From Takakia lepidozioides (Eukaryota > Streptophyta > Takakiopsida > Takakiales > Takakiaceae): a DNA stretch of 64,000 nt. The DNA is taken from assembly GCA_030704615.1 (NCBI GenBank), contig CM060732.1, forward strand, positions 58,387,053 to 58,451,052. The letters run 5' to 3'. Below are positions 1 to 12,200 of this stretch, in pieces. Position 1 is the first letter of the stretch. Each line of letters begins with the position of its first letter. Below the pieces are notes generated by a model. It had not been told where the DNA came from. It ran no database searches and saw only the letters and a list, made by a program, of their open reading frames with translations. The position numbers and the translations under genes are program-made.

Positions 1-5
1 ACATC

Positions 6-87
6 CATATATTAGGAATATCGTACCTGCCTACGCACAAGAAGATACGTTACACATACATATATTAGGAATACCATACATGCCTAC
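6..87. repeat. Two direct repeats of about 29 bp
   Basis: Positions 6-34 and 59-87 share CATATATTAGGAATA followed by a slightly diverged tail ending in TGCCTAC, at a period of 53 bp. A second word, GAAGATACGTTACACATA, occurs at 41-58 and again at 462-479. I cannot assign them to a known element; they could be the edge of a longer tandem array to the left of the window. Confidence 0.6.
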
Positions 88-1687
88 CCAATTTTTTGAT
101 GCATTGTCGCTCTGAGCATCCTGCGAGGGGCAGGGGTCCCATTCCCACATAGGATGGCGGAGGGGGGCCTTGCAACTGCCACCAAGCTGCAGTGGTGGCG
201 AATACCAAAGAACATTCATGATGAGGCGGTGCCGACAAACCGCTGGTTGCACTACCGGCAAGCCTTCGTGCTCGCTCTGCTGCCCCGCCTCCGTGCCCGT
301 TGCGCGCCCTTTATATCACAATGGCGTACAAGTCACCAGCCACTTACGCCACGTGCACAAGCCCCCTGCGGGGCCCACACTTGCATGGGCACTAGGGCTA
401 AGCGCTCCCTCTCAAAAGTGTGTGGCTAAAACAAGTTGAGCCATACGTACTTTCTCAGAGAGAAGATACGTTACACATACTATAGGTCGAATGGAGATGA
501 TGAGGGAAACATGGAAGAACTCCAAGAGAGAGACAAGGAAATTAGGGCTTGACCCTCAAAGTGTGAAGAAACAGGAGATGAAATCGCGATTTTTTATTAT
601 GAGCAATGGGATGGATATTACAAATTTGATGACGACGGGCAGCATGGATGACGAACAAGGATGAAATCAAGGGTTTTCATTAACCTGTGGATGACGGGTG
701 GCGGGATGCCAAAGGGATGAAATATGCAGCAAAACGTTGATTTTTCATTACCTAAGGATGAAGTTGTAGAAATAAGACAAACTGCTCAGCGGCGATTTAG
801 TAAGTGGTGTGGCCATAATATAGTGCTAGGTGGCATCACTAAAAAGGGTGGACATAATGATGTACACGTCGCCCTATTGTTTATTTAGAAATGAACGGGC
901 ATGTGGCACAGATGGGATAATACCCAGTGGCCACAAATCTTTAAGCCTAAGAAGGTAGATTATTAATTTTTGGTTTCTAGTTACTAAATTAGCACGTGGT
1001 GTGACGGTGGAGGATAGGATCAGGCCTATGATCAGGCAGGTATAAGGCTAGCAGCTCGGGCAGAACTCTCAGCATTGTTGATACTAGTTGGGTGGTGAAG
1101 TAAAGCAGGGACGGGGCCCTGATTGCAAGCAAACATGAGCAGAATGTGAACATGTGAAGTAGAAATTTAGCAACTGATCTTGTGAAGTAGGCATCATGAA
1201 CCGTTACAGAATGCACCTGGAAACGACATTTACAAAAAGTAGCAGGTTTGCAATCATGTAAAACGAAATAAAGCAAGTTTGTCAAGGACGATGGAGTCAT
1301 AGCTATAAGATGAATTAACACAACATGTAGTGGAGCAATTCAACCAAGCATATAGCTGCACAGAGAAGTTGGAGAATGTCAAACCTTGAAGCACGTATGG
1401 TCATCTGAAGGTTGAACATAGGCTCTACTGACAGACCGCCATGCCAATGGGAGAGTGATGCAGGGTTGCATACGTCAGTGACGTCACGTCGGACTTGACG
1501 TTGACGCGACCAACGTCACGTCAATTTTGTCGAAAAATCAGTAAAATATTAGTTAGGTGAAAAATATGTCACGTAGGCGGACACGTTGTATTCCAAGCGA
1601 CACCTTGGCAAGTGAATGAATTGTTTTATAAACTACTCCATCCGCCAATATTTGAGGTCATTTTTAAATCATTATTGTTAAATTGGT
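88..1687. other. No gene recognised
   Basis: Open frames here are short and show no domain I can name. The stretch 605-780 is rich in GGATGA-like words, and 1,470-1,525 has several ACGTCA/CACGTC words. I see no LTR, transposase or coding exon. The left boundary of the hAT-like element that follows probably lies near 1,620-1,690, but I could not find a terminal inverted repeat or target duplication. Confidence 0.5.
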
Positions 1688-2174
1688 GCGACCTCCAAAT
1701 GGTGGTGGTCGCATAGTTTATCTTATTTGTTAATAGTTACGACCACCAGCAGAGGGGTTGTCGCAGCATTTTTTGTTTTTTAAAAATAGATGCGATCACC
1801 AACAGGGGTGGTCGCATTTTTTTCTTTTCTTAAATAGTTGCGACCACCGCTACTGGTGGTCGCACAATTTTTATTTTATTTGTAATAGGTGCGACCACCA
1901 TCAGGGGGGTGGTCGCAACATTTTTCTATTTTTAATATCTGCGACCACCAGCATGGGGGTGGTCGCAGCATTTTTCTATTTTTTTAATAGGTGCGACCAC
2001 CAGCAAGGGGGTGGTCGCAGGATTGTTTTTTTTTTAATAGGTGCGACCACCAGCAGGGGGTCGTCGCAGCAATTTTTTGTTTTTTAATATCTGCGACCAC
2101 CAGCATGAGGGTGGTCGCAGCAGGGTTTTTTTTTTAATAACATGCAACTTCCTCATGCGACCTGGAGTGGTCGC
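1688..2174. repeat. Tandem array of about ten imperfect palindromes (GCGACCACC...GGTGGTCGC)
   Basis: About ten units follow each other every 45-52 bp. Each has a G+C-rich palindrome of 18-26 bp, with arms GCGACCACC and GGTGGTCGC around a loop of about 6-8 bases. A T-rich spacer ending in TTTTAATA plus a few bases separates them. Every unit could form a hairpin. The array ends about 50 bp before a TATA box and about 345 bp before the hAT transposase remains. Subterminal clustered motifs that bind transposase are known for hAT elements, so a subterminal region is my preferred reading, by inference. The open frame through the array at 1,758-2,087 only translates the repeat. Confidence 0.85.
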
Positions 2175-2223
2175 AACATTGGATTCTGATTCGTCAAGCG
2201 TGTGAGGCTTGGAGGCTGGAGGG

Positions 2224-2230
2224 TATATAA
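2224..2230 (+). promoter_or_regulatory. Possible TATA box
   Basis: TATATAA followed by GG lies about 50 bp past the palindrome array and about 290 bp before the first recognisable transposase codons. Position and spacing fit a core promoter for the hAT gene, but this is motif evidence only. Confidence 0.35.
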
Positions 2231-2518
2231 GGTGGTCCCAATGCCCCTCACTTCTTTTGTGGCAAACAGTTTTGTGGTGAGTGAATGTTCTCTATTCTTT
2301 GAGCAAGAGTGTAAGCCCAAGAGGAGGGTGTGGACCGTTTGCTGTTGTGGCTTCCACCAGAGCCACTGCAACAAATTGTCAAAAAGTAGAATACTACATG
2401 GTGCATTGATCCACTTGGATTGATGCCGTAGTGTTGGGCCATCGCATTCTGTTCTAACTTCTATTGATCTTGACAAATCTACTAAGTACACTAGTGTTCT
2501 TCGTTCAATCTTAAGTCT

Positions 2519-4527
2519 GTGTTTAGGGTTTTGGGTGTGAGGATGAGGGAGGAGTGGATCCTTTGGTTCACCGTAGACCCGCACAAAAAGGACGGTGTTC
2601 AATGTAATATATGTGCATTGAAGTTGGCGGGTCGCAAAGATCGCATGGTATATCACCTCGGCTATAGAGATGGGAAGAATGCAGGGGTTAGTTTGTGCCC
2701 AAAAGCCTCCATGCGAGTGAAAGCCCACTTGCCCAATGTGGAGGCAATATCCCACCGTCTCTTGATGTGGCCGTGGCTTCTGAGTCAAACACTCCAGGTT
2801 CGAATCAAAATGTCCCTCAGAGTTGTACCCAGGGGGATTCTTGCGAGGCGTCTGTTGTTTGTGGATAAGCCGGTGGGTCAGGAGCAACACCCGATTGTAC
2901 GTCAGCACTTGTACGAACCAGACCATTGAGGCAACAATCAATGCAAGAAGGCTTAAATTTGTAGCACAGGAGGACTCTGGATAGGAAGTGGACCCAATTT
3001 TTCTACGAGGCCAATATTCCATTCAATGTCTCAAGGCTTCATGCATATGTGGCTGCTGTCAAAGCCACGTCCGATTCCAAGTCCACATACACACCTCCGA
3101 GTTATCGCAATTTCCTCACATGATTACTAGAGTTTTGTTACTAATCGACCACTGTTCAATGTCATGCTGGTCTGTCCTGCGGGGGAACAATTTTTGGGAT
3201 CCGTTGACACAAACGGGGGGAGGAAATATGCACGTTATCAAGCAGGGTTGTTGACGAGTTTCATCAATAAAATTGGAGCTGATAAAATTGTCCAAGTGTG
3301 CATGGACAATGCATCTAACATGGTTAATATGGTTGATATTTTGATGGTACGATATCCCCATCTATATTACTAAGGGTGTGCTGCTCATATTTTTTATCTC
3401 CTTTTGGAGGATTGGGGAAAAGAATCATGGATAAAATAACTAGTAAAAAGGGCAAAGTCGGTTATGACATTCATTCATACACATCACATCCCTCTGGCAT
3501 TGTTTAGAAAGATGAACCCAAATACAGCCTTAGGAACCCGAGTGAAACCCGCTTTGCCACAAACTTTTTGATGGTGGATCGACTGGAGACTGTGAGGGCG
3601 GGTCTGGAGTAGGTAATCATTGATCCTCAATAGAATGCGTATGTGGGAACCTTACGCGACTCTCGTAAGTTCAAGTCTTTGAGCAAAAGTCAGAGGGTCC
3701 ACGCAATCATTCGCTCCGATTTCTGGGCGAAATGTGCAAATTTTGTGTACATGGTGGAGCCGATGTTGATTGCTTTGCAGGAATTTGATGCAAAACAACC
3801 AATAATGGGTAAAGCATGGTTGATATTGGAAAACCTTGAGAAGCACGTGCAATCCTTGAGGCGTCCTCCATTTTCCATGGACGATGATTTGGTGGCAAGG
3901 ACCGAAGATGCATTTTACAACCGCAAACGGATGGTTCGCACGAACTTGCATTATGCGGGGGCCTTGCTGAATCCATTCTTGCTGGACAATACGGATTTGA
4001 GAGACGATGCGGATGCCAAAGCTGGGCTTGTATGGGTCATCATGTAACTTGCGCCCTTGAACATGGCAGAGCGAGCTTTGTCCGAGTACCAGTGCTTCTC
4101 GGATCGCCAGAATCCTTTCCATGATATGTCGGATCCAAAAGCAATGAACATGTTGCCACATGAATGGTGGGATCTAATTGGAGCTGGAGCAAGAACATTA
4201 GTTCCCATTGCAAAGCGTATTATTGCTCAAGTGTGCTCTGCCTCGTCCTGTGAGCGGAACTGGAGCAGTTATTCATTTGTTCACAACAAGATTCGCAATA
4301 GATTGAATCTCGCCAGGGCTAACAAATTGGTTTATGTCTACACGAATTGTAGGCTACTACAAGAGAAGACAGCAAGTGATGCATCTGCATGGTACGAGAA
4401 GAACCTGTTGTCTGAAGAATCTGCCTCAGAGGTCCAATCTAGCAGCAATGATGACACCGACGTCGCGAGGGACTCCAACTCCAACGGTTGGGATGGGTCC
4501 GATGATGTGGGCAATCCTCTACATGAC
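2519..4527 (+). pseudogene. Decayed hAT-family transposase
   Basis: Successive frames encode the parts of a plant hAT transposase in the right order. Around 2,570-2,720 there is a BED-type zinc-finger-like stretch (CNIC, then a spaced H and C). Around 3,170-3,420 there is a DUF659-like block (FLGSVDTNGG, VQVCMDNASNM, then GCAAHIF in the same frame just after a stop). Near 3,540-3,610 comes an ETRFATNFLMVDRLE stretch. At 4,150-4,370 lies the C-terminal dimerisation region (SCERNWS, FVHNKIRNRL, ARANKLVYVY). Frameshifts separate the blocks, and stops interrupt the last frame at about 3,610, 3,630 and 4,045-4,047, so it is not functional as it stands. The gypsy LTR starts directly at 4,528, so any 3' end of the hAT element is not seen here. 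The palindrome array upstream may be its subterminal region. Confidence 0.75.
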
Positions 4528-5462
4528 TGTTAGAGGACTGTCGGGGACTTAGACACTTATACGGGATTTGTAGGGTACCCTTCATTTTTGCACAGACTGA
4601 GACCAACAGAGCCTTAGCAGCGCACTGTAGAGGGGGGTTACACAGCCCGTCACGTCACAACAGACACAGCCCGTCACAGTCGTCACAGCAAACACAGCCG
4701 ACACAGCCAACATAGCCCGTCACAGTCGTCACAGCCGACACAGCCATCACAGCCGACACAGCCACACAGCCAAACACAGTCGCACAGCCCGTCACAGCCC
4801 GTCACAGTTTCACACACCAGTCACAGCTTGACACAGCTGTCACGATCATAGGGAACGAGAGCAGGACAGGGAACGACTGTGGGGAACAACACCTGCGAAG
4901 GGAACATGTTAGTTCACAGACGACGGTTAGTGAGGGAAACGGTTAGAACCACGGGTAGGAAGATAAAGGGAGAAGCGGGGAATTTGGGGATATCATTCGG
5001 AGGAGGACTTCTTGGTCATGGAGGAGAGGGATCGGGCAGAGATGAGAACGGAAGCGAAGATAGAGAGATGATGAGTAGATGCTTGATATATGCAAGGCTG
5101 TAATGATATTGTAGAGCAGATTAGAGACACAATGGCTTCGGCCTGATACCTGATAAATCATAAACGGATACTTTTTACGATACAATCACACTGTGTAGAG
5201 AGATCTGAGTGAAGCTGTGGAATGAATGGATGAGTTGATGGAATCCAATAGATTGATAAAGCAAACTGATACTTAATTATCAATGGTAAGATAGCTAACA
5301 TGAATGCCAAAAGGGAAACAAATAGGAAACACCCCCATGATACACTAGCTGTAGGTCATGACTGATTGTTCTGGCGCGGTGAGTACTTAGAGATTTCCAA
5401 CTCTTCTATCTGGAGTTTCCGCCTCGAATAGCGAAGGATGGGTGAGTAAAAGCCGTGCGACA
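4528..5462 (+). repeat. 5' LTR of gypsy copy 1
   Basis: It starts TGTTAGAGGACTGT and ends GTGCGACA, giving the usual TG...CA ends, 935 bp. The same sequence recurs at 8,382-9,242 (+), 28,977-29,886 (-) and 41,117-42,127 (-). It carries a CACAGCC/GTCACAGC minisatellite at about 4,641-4,842. The base run before it is ATGAC, but a matching target duplication cannot be tested because the 3' end of this copy is missing. Confidence 0.92.
4641..4842 (+). repeat. CACAGCC/GTCACAGC minisatellite inside the LTR
   Basis: The words CACAGCC, GTCACAGC and ACACAGCC repeat irregularly with a period of about 7-16 bp. The same tract occurs in all four LTR copies at different lengths (8,502-8,618; 29,599-29,764; 41,742-42,004) and explains much of the LTR length variation of 861-1,011 bp. 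Confidence 0.85.
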
Positions 5463-6050
5463 TTTGGCGACCATACTGGGGAACTAAGTAATGAACAACC
5501 AGATGTGACAGGCATCTGGTGGGATCATGGTGGTTGGACCATTAAAAAATTTGAAGTGAATCAAATTCCCTGTGGAACGAATGAGGAAAGATTGTCCAAA
5601 CAATTCTTTCAAAGGTTCTTGGAATTGCCAGACGGTTGTAAAGGAAAATATTCTTAAGCGAGTGCATGATGCTGATCCGGAATGGGGTCTGGAGAAAGGA
5701 GTGATAAAGATTTATCAGGTAGCCTGTAGAGAAAGAGCACGTTGGTTACCAACATTGGTTATGTGATAGCATTGCTATCCATTAAGCGAGTAGAGTTTGA
5801 AGGCTGGGAAGAAAGAAAGGTGAATGTTTATACTCATATGCATGAAGAGCTTGTACTGGTAAAGAATTGGATTCCAAAGGATATTTTGTGGATCAAACTC
5901 ACACCAAGAACAGCTTTTCAGACTTGTTTGCCATATGGTTATATGGTAACGGACTTCAAGTATAGCCAAGGGTGCATTGAAGCTTGAAAGAAACCCAGGC
6001 ATATACGAGAGATATTACAGAAGAGAGTTTTGGTTATTGCCACATTAAAA
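5358..6050 (+). pseudogene. Pre-gag ORF of gypsy copy 1, frameshifted
   Basis: This is the copy 1 version of an ORF that is open for 229 codons in copy 2 (41,224-40,535). It starts with an ATG inside the 3' end of the LTR, crosses the PBS and ends about 20 bp before the gag start. Recognisable pieces are WWDHGGWTIK, ILKRVHDADPEWGLEKG and HEELVLVKNWIPKDILW. Several single-base changes break it here. I know no domain for it. An ORF upstream of gag is a feature of Ogre-type elements. Confidence 0.65.
5465..5482 (+). other. Primer binding site of gypsy copy 1
   Basis: Two bases after the LTR comes TGGCGACCATACTGGGGA. The TGG start and the ...CTGGGGA tail resemble primer sites of plant Tat/Ogre elements, which I recall as matching tRNA-Arg, with tRNA-Asp in related Athila elements. 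Copy 2 has the same site at 41,097-41,114 on the minus strand. The exact tRNA is not established from the window. Confidence 0.7.
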
Positions 6051-6070
6051 GAAAATGAAAGACATGGGAC

Positions 6071-8376
6071 ATGAGTGATGAAAGAGAAGCTAGACGAGAG
6101 ATATTCAGCAAAAAGAGAAAGCTATCTGAAAGCTAATTATCCATATCTTTGGGAGAGAGGAATAGACATAGGGGAATCATCTGGACCTCTCACACCATTA
6201 AGATCAAAGAGTACATCACCCATACCGGAAGAACTAGAGTTGGATGCCACTCCTTCGTTTCTTTGCAAGAAAGATTAAGGGAATTGGTACAGGAAGAAGA
6301 TCAATCACGAGGTGAAAGATCTGAGGTACATCCTTGGATAAAAGATTTGACAGAAATCTTTGATAAGAGTTGGCATGGAACACCAAAAGCAGGAACTCCA
6401 GCTTCTGAAGCAGACGTGAAGAAGGAGAAGAGGATGTGGCAGAGCCAACGGAGAGTTCAGACTCTCCAACACCATTACAGTTGAGTTACATGAGTGAAGA
6501 AGAAACCCAAGGGCAGAACTTGGAGGATGAAAACAGAGAGAAGAAATTGGAAGAGGAAAGATATGAAGAAGTAGACCCAGCAGCTGAGGTTGAGACTACA
6601 ACCAGGACATCCCCAACCGTTGGACCTGGATCAAGTAGAGCACTTGGATCACAGGCCAACGAAGGTGTCGGCTCAGGGGATCAGACGGGCTGCCTGGATC
6701 TGGCTCTGGGGACAGGGAGTGTGGGAAGTAGTGCAACTGAAGCTGGGAATACCGTGAATATCGTGGGGCCGGAAGCAGGGAGTGCTCAAGGGCCACCACT
6801 TGGTGGAAGATCCACCACAAAAACAACAGGTCCAGGAGGACCAGCACCAGCAAGGGTGCCAGCACCTGTCAGTGGGCAGAAGGTAGGGCCACAGATGGCG
6901 TTACAACCAACACGGGCAAAACCACCATTTCTAATATATTCAGGAAAAGGGGATCCCGATGTACACATTAGCCAATTTGAGCACATGTGTATAGTAAACA
7001 ATGAGAATGGCGATGATGCCAAGATGAGATTGTTTCCTTGTTCACTTATCAAGAAAGCAAGTGAATGGTATGCAAGATTCCCTGATAATCATTTCCTAAC
7101 TGGAATGGCTTGAATACAACATTTCGAAATAGGTTCAGGACAAGTAAAACTGAGGATGAAGTGTATGGGAGTTTACAACAGCTGAAGCAGAAGAAGCATG
7201 AAACTGTTGAAGAGTATATGGAGAAGATGGAATTGATGATGAAAAAACTGGCTGCAGTACCAGCACCCGTTTTACATAAGACTGGTTGTGAGTGGACTAA
7301 GACCGGAGTTGCAAAAGAAAGTGGATATGTTACCCCATAATACAGTGGAGGAGGGATTTGAAACTGCTAACAGAATTGAGCAATTGGGAATGCTCAGGAG
7401 AGAGAAAAAGGATGATGAGGACTCTGAGGATGAGTCAGATGAAGAAGAAGAGCAAGAACTAAAAAAAAGAGTAAGAGAAAGGAGAAGTTGAAGAGGGATA
7501 ACTATGAAAAAAGATTGGAAGAAATCTTGAAGAAGTATGCCACAGAGGCTGTAACACATTGGAGGAAGGGTGTATGGTGTGCAAAGTGCCAGAATGAAGG
7601 CCATACCCACAGAATGCCACCTAAAGGAGAAACACACTGTACTATCTGTAAAATGGATAACCATTCTACTGAGAATTGTTACTACACAACAGAAGGACAG
7701 CTGCAAGAGAACCTAGGCAAGTAAGGGTGCATCAGGTGCAGCCCCAGCCAAGAAGAAACAATGATCAGGACCACTATGGTAGGTCTGGTGGTTATAACAA
7801 TGGCATGGAAGGGAGAGGTAATTCAAGAGGGAATTACCAAGGAAATTCCAGAGGCAACTATCGGGTAATCCAAGGGGAATTACCAGCCCGGGAATCAGGA
7901 TTATAGAAATAATCCAAGAACAGACCAAGGGCGAGGACCCTAATGGTGAAGAACTATGTTACTATTGTAATCAGCCAGGACATCGCAGGGCAGCCTGTTC
8001 ATTCTGGATAAGACACCAGAATGAGATGAGAGCTCCTGTGAATGAGGGCCCAGTGGTGGCAGCTCACATGGTTAGGCCATGTGTTGTACAGAAGTAAGTA
8101 CAATGATAGTAACAGAAGTAAAGCCAAACTAATACCTCCAGTAGTAGAGGAAGAAGATGATAATGAAGGTGGCAATGATATGCCTGAAGATGAAGAGACT
8201 TGGAAGATGAGAAGGAACTGCACATGGAAGTGGCAGATACTATAAGGGAAATGCAAAAGAGTACTGATATTCCTGTGGCAGATTCCTCTGATTCTGATGG
8301 AGAAGAAGAAGGGAGTGAGGAAGAAAGGAAGAAAGAAGATGTAGACATGCAAAGTAATGAAGAGACTTTGGCTGAA
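6071..8376 (+). pseudogene. Gag of gypsy copy 1, frameshifted
   Basis: It starts at an ATG (MSDEREA-like), then has an acidic, proline- and glycine-rich N-terminal part. A retrotransposon Gag core follows at about 6,940-7,380 (FEHMCIVNNENGDDAKMRLF, ASEWYARFPDNH, EEYMEKMELMMKKLAAVPAP). Zinc-knuckle remains lie at about 7,580-7,690 (CTICKMDNHSTENC intact, the one before it damaged) and about 7,960-8,000 (CYYCNQPGHRRAAC). A GNSRGNY repeat sits between them. At least five frameshifts are visible. One single-base loss near 8,203 separates gag from the pol frame; copy 2 has lost a different base nearby, so the ancestral gag-pol was probably one frame. Confidence 0.8.
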
Positions 8377-8381
8377 GTAAT

Positions 8382-9242
8382 TGTTAGAGGACTGTAGGGG
8401 ACTTAGACACTTATACGGGATCTGTAGGGTACCCTTAATTTTTGCACAGACTGAGACCAACAGGAGCCTAGGGGTGACAGCAGCGCACTGTAGAGGGGGG
8501 TTACAGCTCACAGTCGTCAGCTCACAGTCGTCACAGCCCACTTCATCACAGTAGTCGCACAGCCAGTCACAGCCCGTCACAGTTTCACACAGCCAGTCAC
8601 AGCTTGACACAGCTATCACGATCATAGGGAACGAAGAGTAGGACAGGAACGACTGTGGGAACAACACCTGCGAAGGGAACATGTTAGTTCACAGACGACG
8701 GTTAGTGAGGAAACGGTTAGAACTGCGGATAGGAGATAAAGGGAAAAACGGGGAATTGAGGGGATCATTATTCGGAGGAGGACTTCTTAGTCAGGCTGGA
8801 GCGGAGATCGGAAGCAAAAGATGGAGAGCACGGTGAAGGAGGAAAGAGGATTAGTAGATGCTTGTTATATGCAAAGCGGTAGTGATATTGTAGAGCAGAT
8901 TAGAGACATAATGGCTTCGGTCTGATACCTGATAAATCATAATCTGATACTTACACGATACAATCACACTGTGTAGAGAGATCTGAGTGAAGCTGTGGAT
9001 TGAATGGATGAGTGAAGGAAACTGATAGATTGATGAAGCAAACTAATACTTAATTATCAATGGTAAGGTAGCTAAGATGAATGCGAAAAGGGAAACAAAT
9101 AGGAAACACCCCCATGATACACTAGCTGTAGGTCATGACTGATTGTTCTGCGCGGGCTGAGTACTTAGAGATTTCCAACTCTTCTATCTTGGAGTTTCCG
9201 CCTCGGATAGCAAAGGGATGGGTGAGTAAAAGCCGCGCGACA
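8382..9242 (+). mobile_element. Solo LTR of the same family, inserted in gypsy copy 1
   Basis: It is an 861-bp LTR with TG...CA ends (TGTTAGAGG...GCGCGACA), flanked by the 5-bp direct repeat GTAAT at 8,377-8,381 and 9,243-9,247. In copy 2 the same place (about 38,191-38,196, minus strand) reads straight through with a single GTAAT. That is the unoccupied site. A second family member therefore inserted into the gag-pol frame, and LTR-LTR recombination removed its body. Confidence 0.95.
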
Positions 9243-12200
9243 GTAATATGCCAGACCAAAGCAGAAATTACCATTGGACAGCTATTAGCTGTGGCACCTT
9301 ATTGTAGGCACAGGCTGTATCAAGCAATCAATCGAATTGCCCAGGAGACAGGAAACACAGACCTGAACAGCAAGGTGACCAGTTATAATGTGAAGCCGGA
9401 AGGGCGAGAAACAGTCATGGACTTTGATGATTCTATGCCAGTAATCCAATTGAGAATTGGAAGCACAGAACTAACTGATGTACTGATAGATGGAGGTTCT
9501 GGAGTAAATATCATGACAGACCAATTCAGGAAGAAGCTGGTCTAAGTACATGAACCAGCCCCATTACAGTAATAATGGCAGATCAAAGAAGTGTACAGCC
9601 ATTGGGATTAATAAGAGGAGTTAAGATACAGATACAGAAGATGATCTTTATGATCACAGTAACTGTGTTGAAACTGGATGAAGTCATGGAGGCTTACTCC
9701 TTATTATTGGGACGGCCTTGGCTGAAACAGGCCAGGGTATTCCATGACTGGAATTCTCAGTTACTAACCGTGCATAATGGGATACACGAGATACAAATTA
9801 CACAAAGAAATCTAGTAGATTACCTGCTACAAGAAGACCTCGAGGAGTCAGAGAGTATGACTGGAAAGGAGGACTGGATGAGGAGCAGGAAGCTACCCTA
9901 TTTGCTGCACACCCAGAGTGGGAGCAGGTTGCAGAGATGCGGCTGGAAAGCCTAAGTTGTTTGAGAGGTATCTGCTGTGGTGTAGTGACAGCAACACCAA
10001 CTGAAGAGGAAACCAGCATTTACCCATCACATTTCTATGAAGAAGAGAAGAAGAAATAGAAATCCTAGAAGAAACCAGCCACTGTGAGCTTACAGGATGA
10101 AGTGGTGACTGGTTGGACAATCACAGCTGATGAGCAGGTGAGGGAAGTAAATGTGGGAACTAAAGAGGAACCGAGGATGGTGGAAGTAGAGCTGATTTGG
10201 AGCCGGAATTCTTCGAAGAGCTAAAAGCTTGTTCATCAAATACAGAGATGTATTTGCTTGGAGCTATGAGGATCTAAAGGGGATACCACCTGAAGTCTGT
10301 CAGCATAAGATTGAACTGGAACCAGGGTCAGTACCAATCAAGCAGGCGAGGTATAGAATGAATCCCAACTACGCACAGAAGGTTGGAGAAGAGATAAAGA
10401 AGTTGGCTGAGGCTAAGTTTATATACCCAATAGAGTATACAACTTGGTTGTCACCCATTGTTATAGTTCCCAAGAAGAATGGCAAACTAAGAGTATGTGT
10501 GAACTATAAGAAGCTGAATGCTTGTACGAAGAAAGATCCTTTCCCTTTGCCATTCACAGAAGCAGTATTAGACACTGTGCAGGCCATGAGACTCATTCAT
10601 GGATGGCTTCAGTGGTTATAATCAAGTGCAAGTGGCAGAAGAAGACCAAGGGAAAACAGCTTTCATCACAGACTGGGGGGCTTATGCATACAAAGTCATG
10701 CCCTTTGGACTTTGTAATGCACCAGCGACCTTTCAGAGAGTGATAAGTGAATCTTTTCATGAGTATCTGGATGATTTCATGCAGGTATTCTTGGATGATT
10801 TCAGTGTGTACAGCTCTAAGAATGAGCACTTGCATAAATTGGAGTTATGTTTGGCCAGATGCAGGATGAGAGGTCAGGGACTGAATCCAGAGAAATGTAC
10901 TTTCTGTGTGAACTTAGGGGTGCTTCTGGGACACATTGTGTGTAAGAAGGGACTCATTGTGGATCCCAGAAAGACAGAGTCCATTAAAGCCTCTCCACCA
11001 CCAGTGAATGTTAAAAGTCTACGAAGATTCCTTGGGCAAACCAGTTATTACAGGAGATTTGTCAAAAGGTATGCACAAATAGCAGCACCATTGAGCAAAC
11101 TACTGAAGAAAGATGCAGTGTTTGCCTGGACAGCTGAATGTCAACAGGCGTTTTGAGGAACTTACACTGTCAGTAACAACTACACCTCTGCTGATTAACC
11201 CTCACTGGCATGTAGTATTTCATGTTCACTGCGATGCATTCAGGAGAAGCGTTGGAGCGGTGTTAGCCCAGAATGTTACAGGAAATATAGATTCACCTGT
11301 GTACTATGCTAGCCGGTTGATGAACAGTGCTGAAAGGAACTATAGCACAACGGAAATAGAAGCATTGGCAATGATCTATGCAGTGAAGAAATTCAGGCAC
11401 CTGTTGGGCAAAAGTTTATGTTCTATGTGGATCACCAGGCTCTGATATGGGTAACAAACCTCTGATAAGCGGAAGAATGCAAGATGGTTGATATCTTGCA
11501 CGAGTTTTGAGTTCGAGGTTGTTTACAAGCCTGGGAGCTGCATCTTGTGGCATCATTTGTCACGGTTATCAACAGGAGAACCAGCCACAGAATAGATGAC
11601 AATTACCAGATTGCGAGTCTCTTTGCAGTGGAGGTGCAGGGAAGTGCAGATGACTGGTTAGATTGGCAGTGGCCAATCAGATACTACCTTGCTCATTGGT
11701 CAGTGCCCACTAGTTATGGTAAGGAGCAGAGGAAGAGAATCGCTATCAAAGCTTTACCTTATACTATGGTAGGAAGATTAAGCTAGGACCAGATGGAGTA
11801 CTAAAACGATGCTTGTACCACCATGAAGTAAATAAAGTTTTGGAGGAAGTTCATAAAGGAGTGGCTGGAGGTCATTTTGGAGAAGAGACTACCAGTAGGA
11901 AGATACTACTCGCAGGTTATTGGTGGCCTACTTTGTTCAAGATGTACACGAGTATTGTCAGAGTTGTGATGAACGTCAGAGGGCTAGGACCTTTGCAGAG
12001 ATCTGGAAGGATGGCCTTGCATCCTACAATGCCTACGGAACCATTTCAAAAATGGGGACTAGACTTTGTTGGACCGATAAATCCAGCCAAGAATACACGG
12101 AACAGGTACATAATACAGCCACTGATTATACTACGAAGGGTGGAAGCTAAAGCTTTGAGGGACAACACAGCCAAGTCCACAGCAAGGTTTCCTGTACGAG

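Noticed and set aside
605-780. GGATGA-rich stretch here and at 21,057-21,275 as one repeat family
   Set aside because: Only a six-base word is shared and the order differs; probably compositional.
1758-2087. 109-codon open frame with repeated CDHQQGW-like words
   Set aside because: It is only the translation of the palindrome array; spacer length multiples keep it open by chance.
8203-8245. Shared stop between gag and pol as a programmed frameshift
   Set aside because: Copies 1 and 2 have each lost a different single base near this point, so the ancestral frame was probably continuous and the shared stop is coincidental.
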